Assembly (NCBI GenBank): GCA_036498565.1
Contig: DASYFG010000003.1
Location: 124,001-188,000, forward strand
Direction: 5' to 3'
Source of the DNA: DASYFG01 sp036498565
GTDB taxonomy: Bacteria > Bacillota > Bacilli > Lactobacillales > Lactobacillaceae
DNA: 64,000 bases
Under the pieces are notes generated by a model. The model searched no databases, had not been told where the DNA came from, and saw only the letters and a list, made by a program, of their open reading frames with translations. Of this stretch, positions 33,849 to 43,042 are shown in pieces. Within the stretch, counting starts at the first letter, position 1, and every line of letters begins with the position of its first letter. The translations under genes were made by a program, and so were the position numbers.

Positions 33849-36203
33849 ATGACAAATCAAGTACAGGCTGAAGAAAACGCACATTTACAGAGCGTTTTAG
33901 ATCAATTAGCGGCGGCAAAAGCCGACACGCAAACACAAATTACCCGCACGAACAGCAATCTAGCTGACGCAAAAGCTGGTTGGAACGAAGTCAAAATTAA
34001 AGCCGACAGTTATTCTGGTTTGATGGAAACCGCGATGTCAGTGCGCCAACAGCAACAACTTTTAGCGCAACGAGAAAGTGCCAAATCAAGCGCGGAAAAG
34101 CGTTTGGAGACGATTGGAAAGTTGCAAGCACGGCCTTATTTTGCGCGTTTGGACTTTACGGATACGACGGACGGCGCGGATGAAAGCATTTATATTGGTT
34201 TGGCGAGCTTTAGCGATGAAGACGGCAACTTTTTGACGATTGATTGGCGCGCGCCGATTGCCAGCGTTTATTATGATGGTGGTTTGGGCAAAGTCACTTA
34301 CGACACGCCTGACGGCCAACAAGTCGCTGACGTCACGCTCAAACGCCAATTCCAGATTGAAGATGGCGTGATCGTGACGTTGTTTGACACGGAAGAAGCG
34401 GTTGGGGATGCGATGTTGCTCAACGCGTTGAGCGGTGAATCCTCAACCAAAATGAAATCAATCGTCACCACCATTCAACGTGCGCAAAACAAAATTATCC
34501 GTAACACGCAAGCTGACTTATTGTTCGTGCAGGGCGCAGCGGGTTCTGGGAAAACCGCGGCCGTTTTGCAACGGGTGGCGTATTTGTTGTACCGCTACCG
34601 CGGCAAGTTGACGAGTGGTCAAGTGGTGATGTTTAGTCCCAACCAGTTGTTCAACGATTATGTGAACGAAGTTTTGCCAGAATTAGGCGAACAAAACATG
34701 GTGCAACTAACGTTCTATCAATACGCGAATCGCCGTTTGGCGCGCTTGGACGTGGAAACGTTGCAAGAACGCTTTGAAACACCGCAAACACCAGCGCAAC
34801 AAGCCATCAACATTGCCAAAGGCAGTTTGGCGGCGTTCAAAGCGGTCGGCCAGTACGCCCAAAGTTTGAATCAGGGCGGGATGCAGTTTAAAGCGATCAA
34901 ATTCCGCGGCGAAGAACTATTTTCGGCGCAATACATCGCCGACATTTATTACAGCTACAATGAGACGTACAAGTTGGGCCAACGTTTGGACGCGACGATT
35001 GAACGCTTGATTCGTGGTTTGCAAGGCAAAGTCAGCGCGGAATTACAAGCTGATTGGGTCGAAGAAGCCATTGAAAATTTGTCAAAACAAGATTATGACG
35101 CGTTGGTTGGCGCAACATCTGCGCGCAACGTCGTGGACGAAGACGATAGCTCGGCGATGGCCAACACGCAACGCGCGCACGGCGTGAACCAAGAAGGGCG
35201 CATGCGCGAATTCAAAGACGATGCGGCCGAACGCCGTTTCTTAGCCAAGCAAATCGTCAACCAAGCGTTCCGCCCCATTGCCAAGCGCATTCGACGCGCG
35301 AGCTTTTTGAATGCCAATGCGCAGTTTGTGCAGTTTTTGAAAGCGGCACCCGCTTTGTTTGAGACGGGTGTTAGTGCAGATGACTGGAAAGCCGGGATTG
35401 CCGCGACAATTGCCGATATTAAAGCGGGTAAAATGTCTTTGGCTGACACGACGATGTATTTGTATTTGTACGATTTGTTGAAGGGCAGTTTTGGCGAACG
35501 CGATATTCGCTTCTTGTTCATCGACGAAATTCAAGATTACACGCCATTCCAACTGGCCTTTTTGAAATTCGCCTTTCCCCGCGCCAAATTCACCGTTTTG
35601 GGTGATTTGAACCAAGCAATTTTCACGCAACGCACGGCGAACAGTTTGCAAGCAGATTTTGCTTCGCTATTTGATCCGGAACGCGTGGAATTGGTCCAAT
35701 TAACGCAAACTTATCGGTCAACGCAACAAATCACGGACTTTACCAAAGCGATTTTGACAGACGGCGCGCAAATTGATGCCTTTGACCGCCAAGGCGCAAA
35801 GCCGTTGATCGTTAAAACAACGCCTGCAACCCAAGTTGACGCGCTGGTGGCGCATTTGACAGACGATGGCGAAACCACGGCGATTATCACGAAAACCGCG
35901 GCTGAAGCTGCGCAATTGGCCGAAGCTTTACAAAGTCGTCACGTTGCCGCTACGTTAATTCAAAGTGAAAATCAACGCTTGGCGTTGGGCACGTTGATTG
36001 TGCCGTCTTATTTGGCGAAGGGGCTGGAATTTGATGCGGTAGTGATTTGGGACGCGAGCGCCCAAGCATTTGGCGACGAGAACGAACGTCAGTTGCTATA
36101 CACGATCGCCAGCCGGGCGATGCATCGCTTGACGATCTTGATGCCAGGCGAACCATCACCACTTTTGGCAAATGTCAGCGAGGATTTGTACGATGTTGAA
36201 TGA
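33849..36203 (+). CDS. helD: HelD-like superfamily I helicase
   Basis: 784 residues. A coiled-coil N-terminus (about 1-90, rich in Q, A and K) is followed by UvrD-like helicase lobes: Walker A GAAGSGKTA near residue 235, Walker B FIDEIQDYT (about 560), and TYRSTQQI (about 620). The N-terminal coiled coil with a split helicase matches HelD, which binds RNA polymerase and frees stalled polymerase from DNA. The RBS AGGAGG is strong. It overlaps the following kinase gene by 11 bp. Confidence 0.88.
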   Translation: MTNQVQAEENAHLQSVLDQLAAAKADTQTQITRTNSNLADAKAGWNEVKIKADSYSGLMETAMSVRQQQQLLAQRESAKSSAEKRLETIGKLQARPYFARLDFTDTTDGADESIYIGLASFSDEDGNFLTIDWRAPIASVYYDGGLGKVTYDTPDGQQVADVTLKRQFQIEDGVIVTLFDTEEAVGDAMLLNALSGESSTKMKSIVTTIQRAQNKIIRNTQADLLFVQGAAGSGKTAAVLQRVAYLLYRYRGKLTSGQVVMFSPNQLFNDYVNEVLPELGEQNMVQLTFYQYANRRLARLDVETLQERFETPQTPAQQAINIAKGSLAAFKAVGQYAQSLNQGGMQFKAIKFRGEELFSAQYIADIYYSYNETYKLGQRLDATIERLIRGLQGKVSAELQADWVEEAIENLSKQDYDALVGATSARNVVDEDDSSAMANTQRAHGVNQEGRMREFKDDAAERRFLAKQIVNQAFRPIAKRIRRASFLNANAQFVQFLKAAPALFETGVSADDWKAGIAATIADIKAGKMSLADTTMYLYLYDLLKGSFGERDIRFLFIDEIQDYTPFQLAFLKFAFPRAKFTVLGDLNQAIFTQRTANSLQADFASLFDPERVELVQLTQTYRSTQQITDFTKAILTDGAQIDAFDRQGAKPLIVKTTPATQVDALVAHLTDDGETTAIITKTAAEAAQLAEALQSRHVAATLIQSENQRLALGTLIVPSYLAKGLEFDAVVIWDASAQAFGDENERQLLYTIASRAMHRLTILMPGEPSPLLANVSEDLYDVE

Positions 36204-36885
36204 GCTATTAACTAAAATCGCTACAACACCGACATCGCAAAAACCGATTGTCGTGGCTTTGGCGGGTTCTGTCTCGGTGGGAAAAACCACCTTGGCGCAA
36301 CAATTAGCGGACGCTTTACAAACACAAAGTTTGCAGGTTGCAGTGGTCAGCACTGATCATTTTTTGTTGGACAATGCGACTTTGCAAGCGCAAGGCGTGT
36401 TTGACCAGAAAGGTTTCCCAAAAACCTATCGGTTAGAGGCTTTGAACGACATGGTGCGCACGTTAAAACAAGGTGCGCGCGTTGAGATTCCAATTTATCA
36501 TCAACCCGATGCCGACATTATGCCCAATCAAACGCAACAAATTACGCCCACCGATGTGTTAATTATCGAAGGCGTGGTCGCTTTGCAAATGGATATGGCG
36601 TTAGTGGATTGGGCGGTTTATGTCGATGCGCAAATGGCTGACATCGAGCGTTGGTATTTGGAACGGTCGTTGGCCAATATTTATGCGGCTGCTGACAAAC
36701 CAGATAGTTGGTATTATCAATATCGCGACATGCCTGGCGCGGATTTGGAAGAATTGATTATGTCGGTTTGGCGCAAAACGAATTTGGTCAATTTAACCGA
36801 TTATATCGCACCGTCTAAAGCCAAAGCGCAAGTGATTATCCACAAAAACGGCCAACACGAAATTAACAATATCGCTTACCTTTAA
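36193..36885 (+). CDS. coaA: P-loop kinase, type I pantothenate kinase-like
   Basis: 230 residues. Walker A GSVSVGKTT (residues about 25-33), STDHFLLDN, the KGFPKTYR substrate motif, and IEGVVALQ. These match type I pantothenate kinase, the first step of coenzyme A synthesis, which is close to phosphoribulokinase/uridine kinase. It is about 80 residues shorter than usual CoaA because the N-terminal region is missing. The ATG at 36193 has GAGG upstream and overlaps helD. A related small-molecule kinase is the alternative. Confidence 0.65.
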   Translation: MLNELLTKIATTPTSQKPIVVALAGSVSVGKTTLAQQLADALQTQSLQVAVVSTDHFLLDNATLQAQGVFDQKGFPKTYRLEALNDMVRTLKQGARVEIPIYHQPDADIMPNQTQQITPTDVLIIEGVVALQMDMALVDWAVYVDAQMADIERWYLERSLANIYAAADKPDSWYYQYRDMPGADLEELIMSVWRKTNLVNLTDYIAPSKAKAQVIIHKNGQHEINNIAYL

Positions 36886-36898
36886 TTAGTTACTAATC

Positions 36899-36927
36899 TA
36901 AATTGTCAACTTAGTTGACAATTTTTT
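36899..36927 (+). terminator. Terminator of the helD-coaA operon
   Basis: AAATTGTCAAC-tta-GTTGACAATTT with a T-run. Confidence 0.9.
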
Positions 36928-36983
36928 GTTTTGGACGTAAACTATTAAAGTAGTATTTTACGCACATATAGGAGGAGTAAATA

Positions 36984-38510
36984 ATGCCAGAAGTAACAGA
37001 TATTCACGGCAAGCCCATCCATCGTGGGCTGATCTTGGCCGTTTTGCTGGTTGGTGTGTTTGTCGCAATGTTGATGCAAACCGCTTTGGGTACAGCCCAA
37101 CCAGCTTTGATGAAGGCGTTTGATGTTGACGCGGCAACCGTGCAATGGTTGACGACCATCTTTTTGATGGCAAACGGTATCATGGTGCCAGTTTCTGCGT
37201 TCTTGTTGACGCGTATTCCCACAAAGACGTTGTTCATTGGGGCAATGACGTTCTTTACCCTTGGGACATTCTTAGCTTACATGGCACCAACAGACATGTT
37301 TTGGGTTTTGTTGGTGGCGCGTGTCATTCAAGCGATGGCCGTTGGGGCTTTGATGCCAATGATGCAAGTCATTTCCGTGACGATTTTTGATCCCGCTTCA
37401 CGTGGGAAAGTGATGGGAATTGGTGGTTTGGCCATTGGTATGGCACCGGCGATTGGACCAGTTATGTCTGGTTGGTTGTTGGACAAAACGCACCACGTCT
37501 TTGGTTTGACGATTGAAGCCGACTGGCGTAACGTGTTTGGGATTATCTTGCCATTGTTAGTATTGGTTTTGATTTTGTCATTCTTCGTTATGCGTGATGT
37601 TTTGCCTAACCGCCCAATCAAGTTGAACGTGCGTTCTTTGATTGAATCAACCATTGGATTCGGTGCCATCTTGTATGGTTTTGCCATGGTTTCATCAAAA
37701 GGTTGGGGTGATGTGACCAACGTTATCTTGCCTTTGATCGTTGGTGTGTTGGTGGTTGCAGAATTTATGTGGCACCAAAGCCGCATGGCCGACCCATTCT
37801 TGAGCATGTCTGTGTTCAAAAACAAGCAATTTACCTTGACAACTGTTTTGGTTTCCGTTGTCATGTTGTCAATGATTGGTGTGCAAATGATTTTGCCAAT
37901 CTTCATGCAAAACATCCGTGGCTTGAGTCCTTTGGAATCAGGTTTGACGTTGTTGCCTGGAGCATTGATGATGGGAATCATGGCGCCAGTCGCTGGGGCA
38001 TTCTATGACAAATACGGTGTGAAGCGTTTGGCGCAAGTGGGGTTGTTGATGTTGACAATCGGCACAATTCCATTCTTCTTCTTGACACCTGAAACACCAA
38101 CGCACTACATTACAGCAATGTACACCTTGCGGATGTTTGGAATTGCGATGGTGATGATGCCATTGACTACATCAGCGATGTCAGCTTTGAGCCCTGATAC
38201 AGCGGCGCAAGGAACAGCTGCCAACAACACCATGCGTCAAATTGCAACTGGTTTGGGAACAGCGGTTTTGGCCTCTGTTTTGCAAAGTGTGACAAACGAC
38301 AATATTCCAAGTTCAAGTTTGAAGACGACAAATCCTTTGCATTTCGCTGATAAAATGGCCAATGCAACGTTGACCGGTTTTCATGCGGCCTTCTTGTTGG
38401 CTGCTTTGTTTGCCGCAGTTGCTTTGTTCTTAACATTCTTCTTGGCACCGGGAAAACAAGTTTTCCGTAAGTCAATTTCATCAGAAAACAAGCAGGAGGA
38501 AGCAGCATGA
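36984..38510 (+). CDS. MFS multidrug exporter, DHA2 (EmrB/QacA) family
   Basis: 508 residues with about 14 membrane helices. Signatures: a first helix with ALGTAQPALM, motif A-like LPTKT/RIPTKTLF, and motif C-like GLAIGMAPAIGPVMSGWLLD (about residues 145-164). A proton-driven drug exporter in the cytoplasmic membrane; the substrate is unknown. The RBS AGGAGGA precedes the ATG. Its last codons overlap the start of the DUF4811 gene by 4 bp, a pairing often seen in lactobacilli as I recall it. Confidence 0.92.
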   Translation: MPEVTDIHGKPIHRGLILAVLLVGVFVAMLMQTALGTAQPALMKAFDVDAATVQWLTTIFLMANGIMVPVSAFLLTRIPTKTLFIGAMTFFTLGTFLAYMAPTDMFWVLLVARVIQAMAVGALMPMMQVISVTIFDPASRGKVMGIGGLAIGMAPAIGPVMSGWLLDKTHHVFGLTIEADWRNVFGIILPLLVLVLILSFFVMRDVLPNRPIKLNVRSLIESTIGFGAILYGFAMVSSKGWGDVTNVILPLIVGVLVVAEFMWHQSRMADPFLSMSVFKNKQFTLTTVLVSVVMLSMIGVQMILPIFMQNIRGLSPLESGLTLLPGALMMGIMAPVAGAFYDKYGVKRLAQVGLLMLTIGTIPFFFLTPETPTHYITAMYTLRMFGIAMVMMPLTTSAMSALSPDTAAQGTAANNTMRQIATGLGTAVLASVLQSVTNDNIPSSSLKTTNPLHFADKMANATLTGFHAAFLLAALFAAVALFLTFFLAPGKQVFRKSISSENKQEEAA

Positions 38511-39217
38511 TTATTTTATTCTTAGTGATTTTTGCCGTATTAGCTTTCCTATCAGCTTTCTTAATTCAAAACACGCCGCTGCGTTTGGTGGCAACAACGA
38601 TTATGTTTGCCGGTGTTATCGCGTCTGTGGTTGGGATTGTGGCCAACTCTCATGACCAATTTGGCATGGACAAAGTGACGACAACCACGAAACGTCAAAT
38701 TTATACAGCCGGTACAAAGGATCAAGGATTTGGGATGCTGTTGTACCAAAATATTGGGACAGACGGCAAAAGCAAAGCTTACATCTACCGTGCAAAAGCT
38801 GATGACAAAGACGTGACCGTGACACCAAAGTTGTCAAAGACGATGACGCTGGAACAAACTTTGGAAAACGTGAAAGTCTCATCCAAACAAGTTGCAACAA
38901 GCGGTAACAAGGCTTATGTGACAACGAAAAAGACCGAATACGTTTATAAAGCTGACTGGGCAAAGTTCTTGTTTGGCATTGCAAACAACGATCACCAAGT
39001 GATCAAAGTGGTGAATACTTACGCCGTTCCAGCTAACTGGTTGGCGTTGAGTACTGATCAGGCAGCGACTTTGAAGAGCAAGCAAGCTGATTTGAAGAAG
39101 CAAGCGATGGCGAACCCACAACAAGCCATGGCGCTTGCACAATTGCAAAAGACCAACCCTGATAAGGCCGCCGCACTCCAAGTGCAGTCAATTAAAAAGG
39201 TTCTTGGCATTAAATAA
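38507..39217 (+). CDS. DUF4811-type membrane-anchored protein
   Basis: 236 residues. Two N-terminal membrane helices (about 2-20 and 26-46) are followed by a soluble domain, probably outside the cell, and a Q/K-rich C-terminal helix ending in KKVLGIK. Start and stop are coupled (ATGA) with the MFS exporter gene, so it is probably an accessory protein. The function is unknown; the family assignment is from memory. Confidence 0.7.
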   Translation: MIILFLVIFAVLAFLSAFLIQNTPLRLVATTIMFAGVIASVVGIVANSHDQFGMDKVTTTTKRQIYTAGTKDQGFGMLLYQNIGTDGKSKAYIYRAKADDKDVTVTPKLSKTMTLEQTLENVKVSSKQVATSGNKAYVTTKKTEYVYKADWAKFLFGIANNDHQVIKVVNTYAVPANWLALSTDQAATLKSKQADLKKQAMANPQQAMALAQLQKTNPDKAAALQVQSIKKVLGIK

Positions 39218-39220
39218 TAA

Positions 39221-39249
39221 AAAACTCAGCCTTTTGGTTGGGTTTTTTT
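39221..39249 (+). terminator. Terminator of the MFS-DUF4811 operon
   Basis: ACTCAGCC-tttt-GGTTGGGT with G-U pairs, then T7. Confidence 0.85.
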
Positions 39250-39258
39250 ATGAATTCA

Positions 39259-39389
39259 TGTTATACTTAACGAGTATTAGATTTGTGATATTTAGGCGTG
39301 CGTTTCATTGGGATGTCGCGGAGTACCATCGGTTTATACAAATAAATAAATGGGTACATGTAACACCCAAAGAAAAGGAAACACACAAC
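39259..39389 (+). promoter_or_regulatory. Promoter and long 5' leader of the cold-shock gene
   Basis: Extended -10 TG-T-TATACT (39259-39267), then about 115 untranslated bases. A hairpin TGGGT/ACCCA (about 39351-39371) sits just before the AAAGGAA Shine-Dalgarno sequence. Long structured leaders are usual for cold-shock genes and often act as RNA thermosensors. Confidence 0.6.
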
Positions 39390-39593
39390 ATGGCACAAGG
39401 TTCAGTTAAGTGGTTTAACGACGAAAAGGGTTTTGGTTTTATTAGCCAAGACGGTGGAGATGACGTATTCGTACACTTCTCAGCTATCCAAGCAAATGGT
39501 CGTCGCACATTGGTAGAAGGTCAAAACGTAACTTTTGACGTTGCCCAAGGTGACCGTGGTTTGCAAGCAGAAAACGTTGTCGTAGCTGACTAA
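39390..39593 (+). CDS. Cold-shock protein (CspA family)
   Basis: 67 residues, full length. It starts MAQGSVKWFNDEKGFGFI and holds both RNA-binding motifs, KGFGFI (RNP1) and DVFVHF (RNP2). A small OB-fold RNA chaperone that melts mRNA structure. A frame opening at 39135 would be much longer, but the ATG at 39390 has a proper RBS and gives the exact family N-terminus. A strong GC-rich terminator follows. Confidence 0.97.
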   Translation: MAQGSVKWFNDEKGFGFISQDGGDDVFVHFSAIQANGRRTLVEGQNVTFDVAQGDRGLQAENVVVAD

Positions 39594-39607
39594 TTTTCTC
39601 GCAAACT

Positions 39608-39641
39608 AAAAGCCCCGCGCATAATGCGCGGGGCTTTTTTT
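39608..39641 (+). terminator. Cold-shock gene terminator
   Basis: AAAGCCCCGCGC-ataat-GCGCGGGGCTTT plus T-run, a very stable hairpin. Confidence 0.95.
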
Positions 39642-39647
39642 GTGTTG

Positions 39648-40853
39648 TTACTTGGTTAGTAGACTGTTGCTAACCGGTTCATCGGTTAGAGCCGTTGCTG
39701 TATCAGCTGCAATATTAGTAAAGCCAGCATCAACATAAACATTGGTGACATCACCACCGAACAAACGACCAGTTGTTTGGTGGCTCAAACCAAGACTTGA
39801 GCGAATCAAGTTGGTAATACGTTGTTTTTCAGATTGCGGAACAACTTCATACGAAGTAACTGGTGAGCCGTAGTTATAGCCAACACCTTGTAAGTGATCG
39901 GAGACAATATTTTTACGAGCCCCAAGATACTTTGAAGCAATTAACAGCATATCGTTAAAGGTCAAATCAGTTTTAACGTTGCTTGACAATGAATCCATAA
40001 AACTTGTGTTCAAAACAGTAGAGGCATTTCCAGCTTTTTTCATCAAAGCTTCAATCACTAAACGTTGGCGTGCTTGACGGCCGTAGTCCCCATTGGGATC
40101 GTCATAACGCATTCGCGCAAAGGCCAAAGCAGCGTCACCATCCATGACGGTTTTTTTAACAAAGTTCACACCATCCGCAGCATATTCGTAATCTGTGGAA
40201 CCTTCGGTGAAACGATACAAATTTTTACCATAGTCATGAGCAGTCTCTTGACTGTATGTGAAGCTAAATGGTGCTTTGACTTTAATGCCGCCGACTTTGT
40301 CAACTAACTTTTCTAAGCCACCCATGTTTACGAGAGCGTAGAAATCAATTGGAATGTTCAGGTAATCTTCAATTTCTTGAATCGTTGTTGCGGCTGAGCC
40401 AAACGGGTAAGCCGCGTTAAGTTTTTGCGGGAAGGTGCTTTCAAAACCATCAATAGAAACAGTTGCATCTCGTGGTAAGGAAACCAACGTGACTTTTTTA
40501 TCTTTGGGATTAATTGTGGCGACAATGATAGAATCGGTACGGCCTTTATAATCACGGCCTAGTTCCCCAGTGTCGGCACCTAAAAGCAAAATAGAAAAGG
40601 GTTTGCCAGCATTTAAAGTTGCATTGGTACTACGACTCTTTTTAATACCGGCTGCAGAAAATGTCTTATCAGCGGCATTTTTAACGTTATTGTAAATGGC
40701 CCCGGCAAAGCCCAATCCACCAATCAACAACAAGCCAGCAACAATCAAAATAATATTGCGCGTCCGATGTGATTTTTTCTTGGGTGGCAAAGAACCAGGG
40801 GTAACGGCGTTGCCGCGCTTGTCAAAACGTTGTGAACGGGATTGATTATCCAT
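39648..40853 (-). CDS. LytR-CpsA-Psr (LCP) family cell-wall ligase
   Basis: 401 residues. A short cytoplasmic basic N-terminus and one membrane helix (about 30-52) precede the extracellular LCP domain. Motifs: LLLGADTGE, GRTDSIIVAT, LVSLPRDATV, with the conserved Asp and Arg residues that bind lipid pyrophosphate. LCP enzymes attach teichoic acids or polysaccharides to peptidoglycan. The RBS GAGGAC is just upstream. It is the last gene of a three-gene minus-strand unit with DUF1634 and TauE genes; that grouping has no obvious functional link. Confidence 0.94.
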   Translation of the reverse strand: MDNQSRSQRFDKRGNAVTPGSLPPKKKSHRTRNIILIVAGLLLIGGLGFAGAIYNNVKNAADKTFSAAGIKKSRSTNATLNAGKPFSILLLGADTGELGRDYKGRTDSIIVATINPKDKKVTLVSLPRDATVSIDGFESTFPQKLNAAYPFGSAATTIQEIEDYLNIPIDFYALVNMGGLEKLVDKVGGIKVKAPFSFTYSQETAHDYGKNLYRFTEGSTDYEYAADGVNFVKKTVMDGDAALAFARMRYDDPNGDYGRQARQRLVIEALMKKAGNASTVLNTSFMDSLSSNVKTDLTFNDMLLIASKYLGARKNIVSDHLQGVGYNYGSPVTSYEVVPQSEKQRITNLIRSSLGLSHQTTGRLFGGDVTNVYVDAGFTNIAADTATALTDEPVSNSLLTK

Positions 40854-40865
40854 GAGAAGTCCTCT

Positions 40866-41150
40866 TTAAAATAAAATACTGATAAGAATCGACACGCCAA
40901 CCAGCAAAATACCGGTGATGACGAGCCACATATAGCGAAAATCGCCAAGTTGTTTAAAATTAACCGCGGCCACCAAGCTACGCATAATCGGTGTTGCCAA
41001 GAAAACCAGCGTCCCAATGGCAAATAATGGCTGGGCATAACTTGGCCAAATGAAAGTCGCCACTAAACCGGCAATCATGAAGCCCAGCGCCAAAGTAATT
41101 CCCACCTGCAAAACTAAGGCAAGACGACGTTTAAAATCAGCTGATTGCAT
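40866..41150 (-). CDS. DUF1634 small membrane protein
   Basis: 94 residues with three hydrophobic segments (about 12-32, 38-58, 74-93). DUF1634 proteins usually follow TauE/SafE exporters, and this one overlaps the TauE stop by one base. Probably an accessory subunit of that exporter. Function unproven. Confidence 0.8.
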   Translation of the reverse strand: MQSADFKRRLALVLQVGITLALGFMIAGLVATFIWPSYAQPLFAIGTLVFLATPIMRSLVAAVNFKQLGDFRYMWLVITGILLVGVSILISILF

Positions 41151-41983
41151 TAGTATAACCTCACAGAAAAAGCTTTAAGCACTAGCTGAACACCAGCAAA
41201 ACCGATGACAGGTACAAATAGCCAACGCAAAAATAAAGTCGGCAACAATGGCATAATTCGAGCACCGATGACTGAACCAAGTAACACACCAAGTACAACC
41301 GGCACGGCACGATTCAAATCCAAGCCGCCATTTAACCAATAGGTAATGGCGATAGCGCTACTTGGCAATCCCATCATGAAATTACTGGTTGCACTAGACG
41401 TTTTGACCGGTAATTTCATGAGATTATCGAACGCCACACCTTTGCCCAGCATGCCAGAGCCAATGCCAAGTAATCCCGAAGCCATGCCGACAATCACCAT
41501 AAAACCAGTGCTTAAAGTAACTTTTTCGACTTGATAGTCGACTTGATTGAAGGCTAATTTCTCGGCCAAAGGATCGTATTGTGCAAGCGGTGTTGTGCCT
41601 TGATGAGCTAATTTATACGCCGTCATGATGGCTTGATACAACATTAAACAACCAAAAAGCGTATTTAACCAACTGGTCGAAAAGTAACTCACTAACAAAG
41701 CACCAATAATGCCGCCGATGGTTACTGGTATTTCCATGAAAAAACCGAGTTTCATATTCACTAAATCTTGTGGTTGGCGTAAATAGGTCAAAGATGTGCC
41801 AAGTGAACTTGCAATGACTGCTAAAACCGAAACGCCAAACGCCACATGAATCGGAACGCCAAAACCAAGCACTAAAATGGGGGTCACGATAATGCCACCG
41901 CCCAGGCCAAGTAAAGCGCCCAAAACACCGGCAAACAAACCAGTGGTGAGCATCAGAATAACAGGTACAAGTAAACTCAACAT
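41150..41983 (-). CDS. TauE/SafE-family membrane exporter 2
   Basis: 277 residues with about eight membrane segments. The two glycine-rich repeat signatures GALLGLGGGIIVTPIL (about 22-37) and GLLGIGSGMLGKGVAF (second half) are typical of the family. The DUF1634 gene lies downstream. The RBS AAAGGGG is well placed. An organic or sulfur-containing anion exporter is likely; the substrate is unknown. An inverted repeat lies in its upstream region. Confidence 0.88.
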   Translation of the reverse strand: MLSLLVPVILMLTTGLFAGVLGALLGLGGGIIVTPILVLGFGVPIHVAFGVSVLAVIASSLGTSLTYLRQPQDLVNMKLGFFMEIPVTIGGIIGALLVSYFSTSWLNTLFGCLMLYQAIMTAYKLAHQGTTPLAQYDPLAEKLAFNQVDYQVEKVTLSTGFMVIVGMASGLLGIGSGMLGKGVAFDNLMKLPVKTSSATSNFMMGLPSSAIAITYWLNGGLDLNRAVPVVLGVLLGSVIGARIMPLLPTLFLRWLFVPVIGFAGVQLVLKAFSVRLY

Positions 41984-42008
41984 TAAAACCCCTTTAAGAT
42001 GCTGTTAC

Positions 42009-42042
42009 GAAGTGATTAAACACACTTCTGTCATGATATACT
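42009..42042 (+). promoter_or_regulatory. Inverted repeat and extended -10 between divergent genes
   Basis: GAAGTG-N8-CACTTC (42009-42028) is a perfect inverted repeat located just upstream of TG-A-TATACT (42034-42042), which reads toward the membrane protein gene at 42113. It is placed to control one or both divergent units. Confidence 0.5.
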
Positions 42043-42057
42043 CAATAAATAAGGCTT

Positions 42058-42078
42058 GCAAGTTATTCACTTGCTTTT
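42058..42078 (+). promoter_or_regulatory. Hairpin in the leader of the unknown membrane protein
   Basis: GCAAGT-tattc-ACTTGC followed by TTTT, a small terminator-like hairpin between the promoter and the gene. Possible attenuator, but the stem is short. Confidence 0.35.
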
Positions 42079-42112
42079 ATAAGAAAATTAAAGGCTTGAG
42101 GGATAGAAAAAA

Positions 42113-42736
42113 GTGTTGATTGTTGCAGATAAATTTAGACCGTTGGTGATGTTGGTTATGTTCGTGTTGAGCTTGATTTTGTTGTTGGCGCGCGGCTTGC
42201 ATCACGCACTTGTCATTGCTTTGGATGGCTTGGCACCGCAAGGGTTAGCACTTGTTTTGCCGCATAGTTTAGGCATTTTGCAGGTGTTATTATTCTGGTG
42301 TTTGCCGGTTGTTGTTTTAGTTGGGCAAAGTCTGTTATTAAATCTATTGCACTTTCGGGTGGCTGCGCGATGGTGGCTGGGTGCACAAATTGGTTTAATC
42401 ATCGTTGTTGGCTTATTTTCTGGTTTGTTTGGGCTGTTTAATGGTTTTGAGATGATTCCTAATCTGGGCTGGTTGCTGTGGTTACAAGTGGCGACGTTTC
42501 AACAAATGATTGTGGTTGATCGTTTGCAAGTTCGTGTGTCAAAATGGTGGTCGTTGTTCGGCTGGCTTTTGTTGGGCGTGGTTGGTATTGCGGGCGTGCT
42601 GGCCGGTACATTAGCTTTTGTAGATGTTTGGTTGGGGCTTTTGTTGAGTTATTTTTGGTGGCTTTTGGCCGCACAAATTTATTTTACGCAAGCACGCACT
42701 TGGCAAACGAAGTGGCGTTTGACGGGTAAAATTTAG
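42113..42736 (+). CDS. Unknown integral membrane protein
   Basis: 207 residues, not recognised. About five to six hydrophobic segments (roughly 10-32, 52-78, 83-105, 115-125, 141-185), rich in L, V, W and G, with a basic C-terminus. It starts with GTG; GAGGGA lies about nine bases upstream and supports this start. It lies between the TauE unit and the lysine riboswitch and shows no operon partner. Confidence 0.6.
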   Translation: MLIVADKFRPLVMLVMFVLSLILLLARGLHHALVIALDGLAPQGLALVLPHSLGILQVLLFWCLPVVVLVGQSLLLNLLHFRVAARWWLGAQIGLIIVVGLFSGLFGLFNGFEMIPNLGWLLWLQVATFQQMIVVDRLQVRVSKWWSLFGWLLLGVVGIAGVLAGTLAFVDVWLGLLLSYFWWLLAAQIYFTQARTWQTKWRLTGKI

Positions 42737-42737
42737 T

Positions 42738-42765
42738 TTGACAAGCCAAAATTATGTGTTATGAT
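42738..42765 (+). promoter_or_regulatory. Promoter of the lysP leader
   Basis: Consensus TTGACA (42738-42743), 16-bp spacer, TATGAT (42760-42765). Confidence 0.8.
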
Positions 42766-42775
42766 GAATGTTATT

Positions 42776-42925
42776 ATCAAAGAGGTTGCAATCAACAAGA
42801 GTAACAAAATCAAGCGGGTACGCAAAGCGATTTTGTGAAAGGGGCGATTGCCGAAAGCTAAACAGGTGACAATCTTTTGGCTTGGGACGGGTGACAATAT
42901 CACACGGACTGTCGCGGAAAAAATG
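42776..42925 (+). ncRNA. Lysine riboswitch (L-box)
   Basis: The core lysine-aptamer motifs are in the right order: AGAGGTTGCA, AAGAGTAAC, TGTGAAAGGGGCGATTGCCGA, TTGGCTTGGGACGGGTGAC, and GGACTGTCGC. The aptamer is followed by a terminator and by a lysine-type permease gene. Binding of lysine should favour the terminator. A likely antiterminator strand GGTGCGCTT (42931-42939) pairs with AAGCGCC (42973-42979) at the base of the terminator. Confidence 0.93.
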
Positions 42926-42974
42926 ACCGCGGTGCGCTTTGCAAATGACTTAAAATTTTTGTGTAAGTTATTAA

Positions 42975-43006
42975 GCGCCTCTTTGTTCTGACAAAGGGGC
43001 GTTTTT
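42975..43006 (+). terminator. Riboswitch-controlled terminator of lysP
   Basis: CGCCTCTTTGT-tctg-ACAAAGGGGCG (one G-U pair), then T5. It lies 36 bases before the lysP start. Confidence 0.9.
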
Positions 43007-43042
43007 GTGTCTTTGTCGGTGCAAGTCTAGGAGGATAAGATT

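Noticed and set aside
39135..39389. Long N-terminal extension of the cold-shock frame
   Set aside because: It crosses the DUF4811 stop, a terminator and a promoter. The ATG at 39390 has an RBS and gives the exact family N-terminus.
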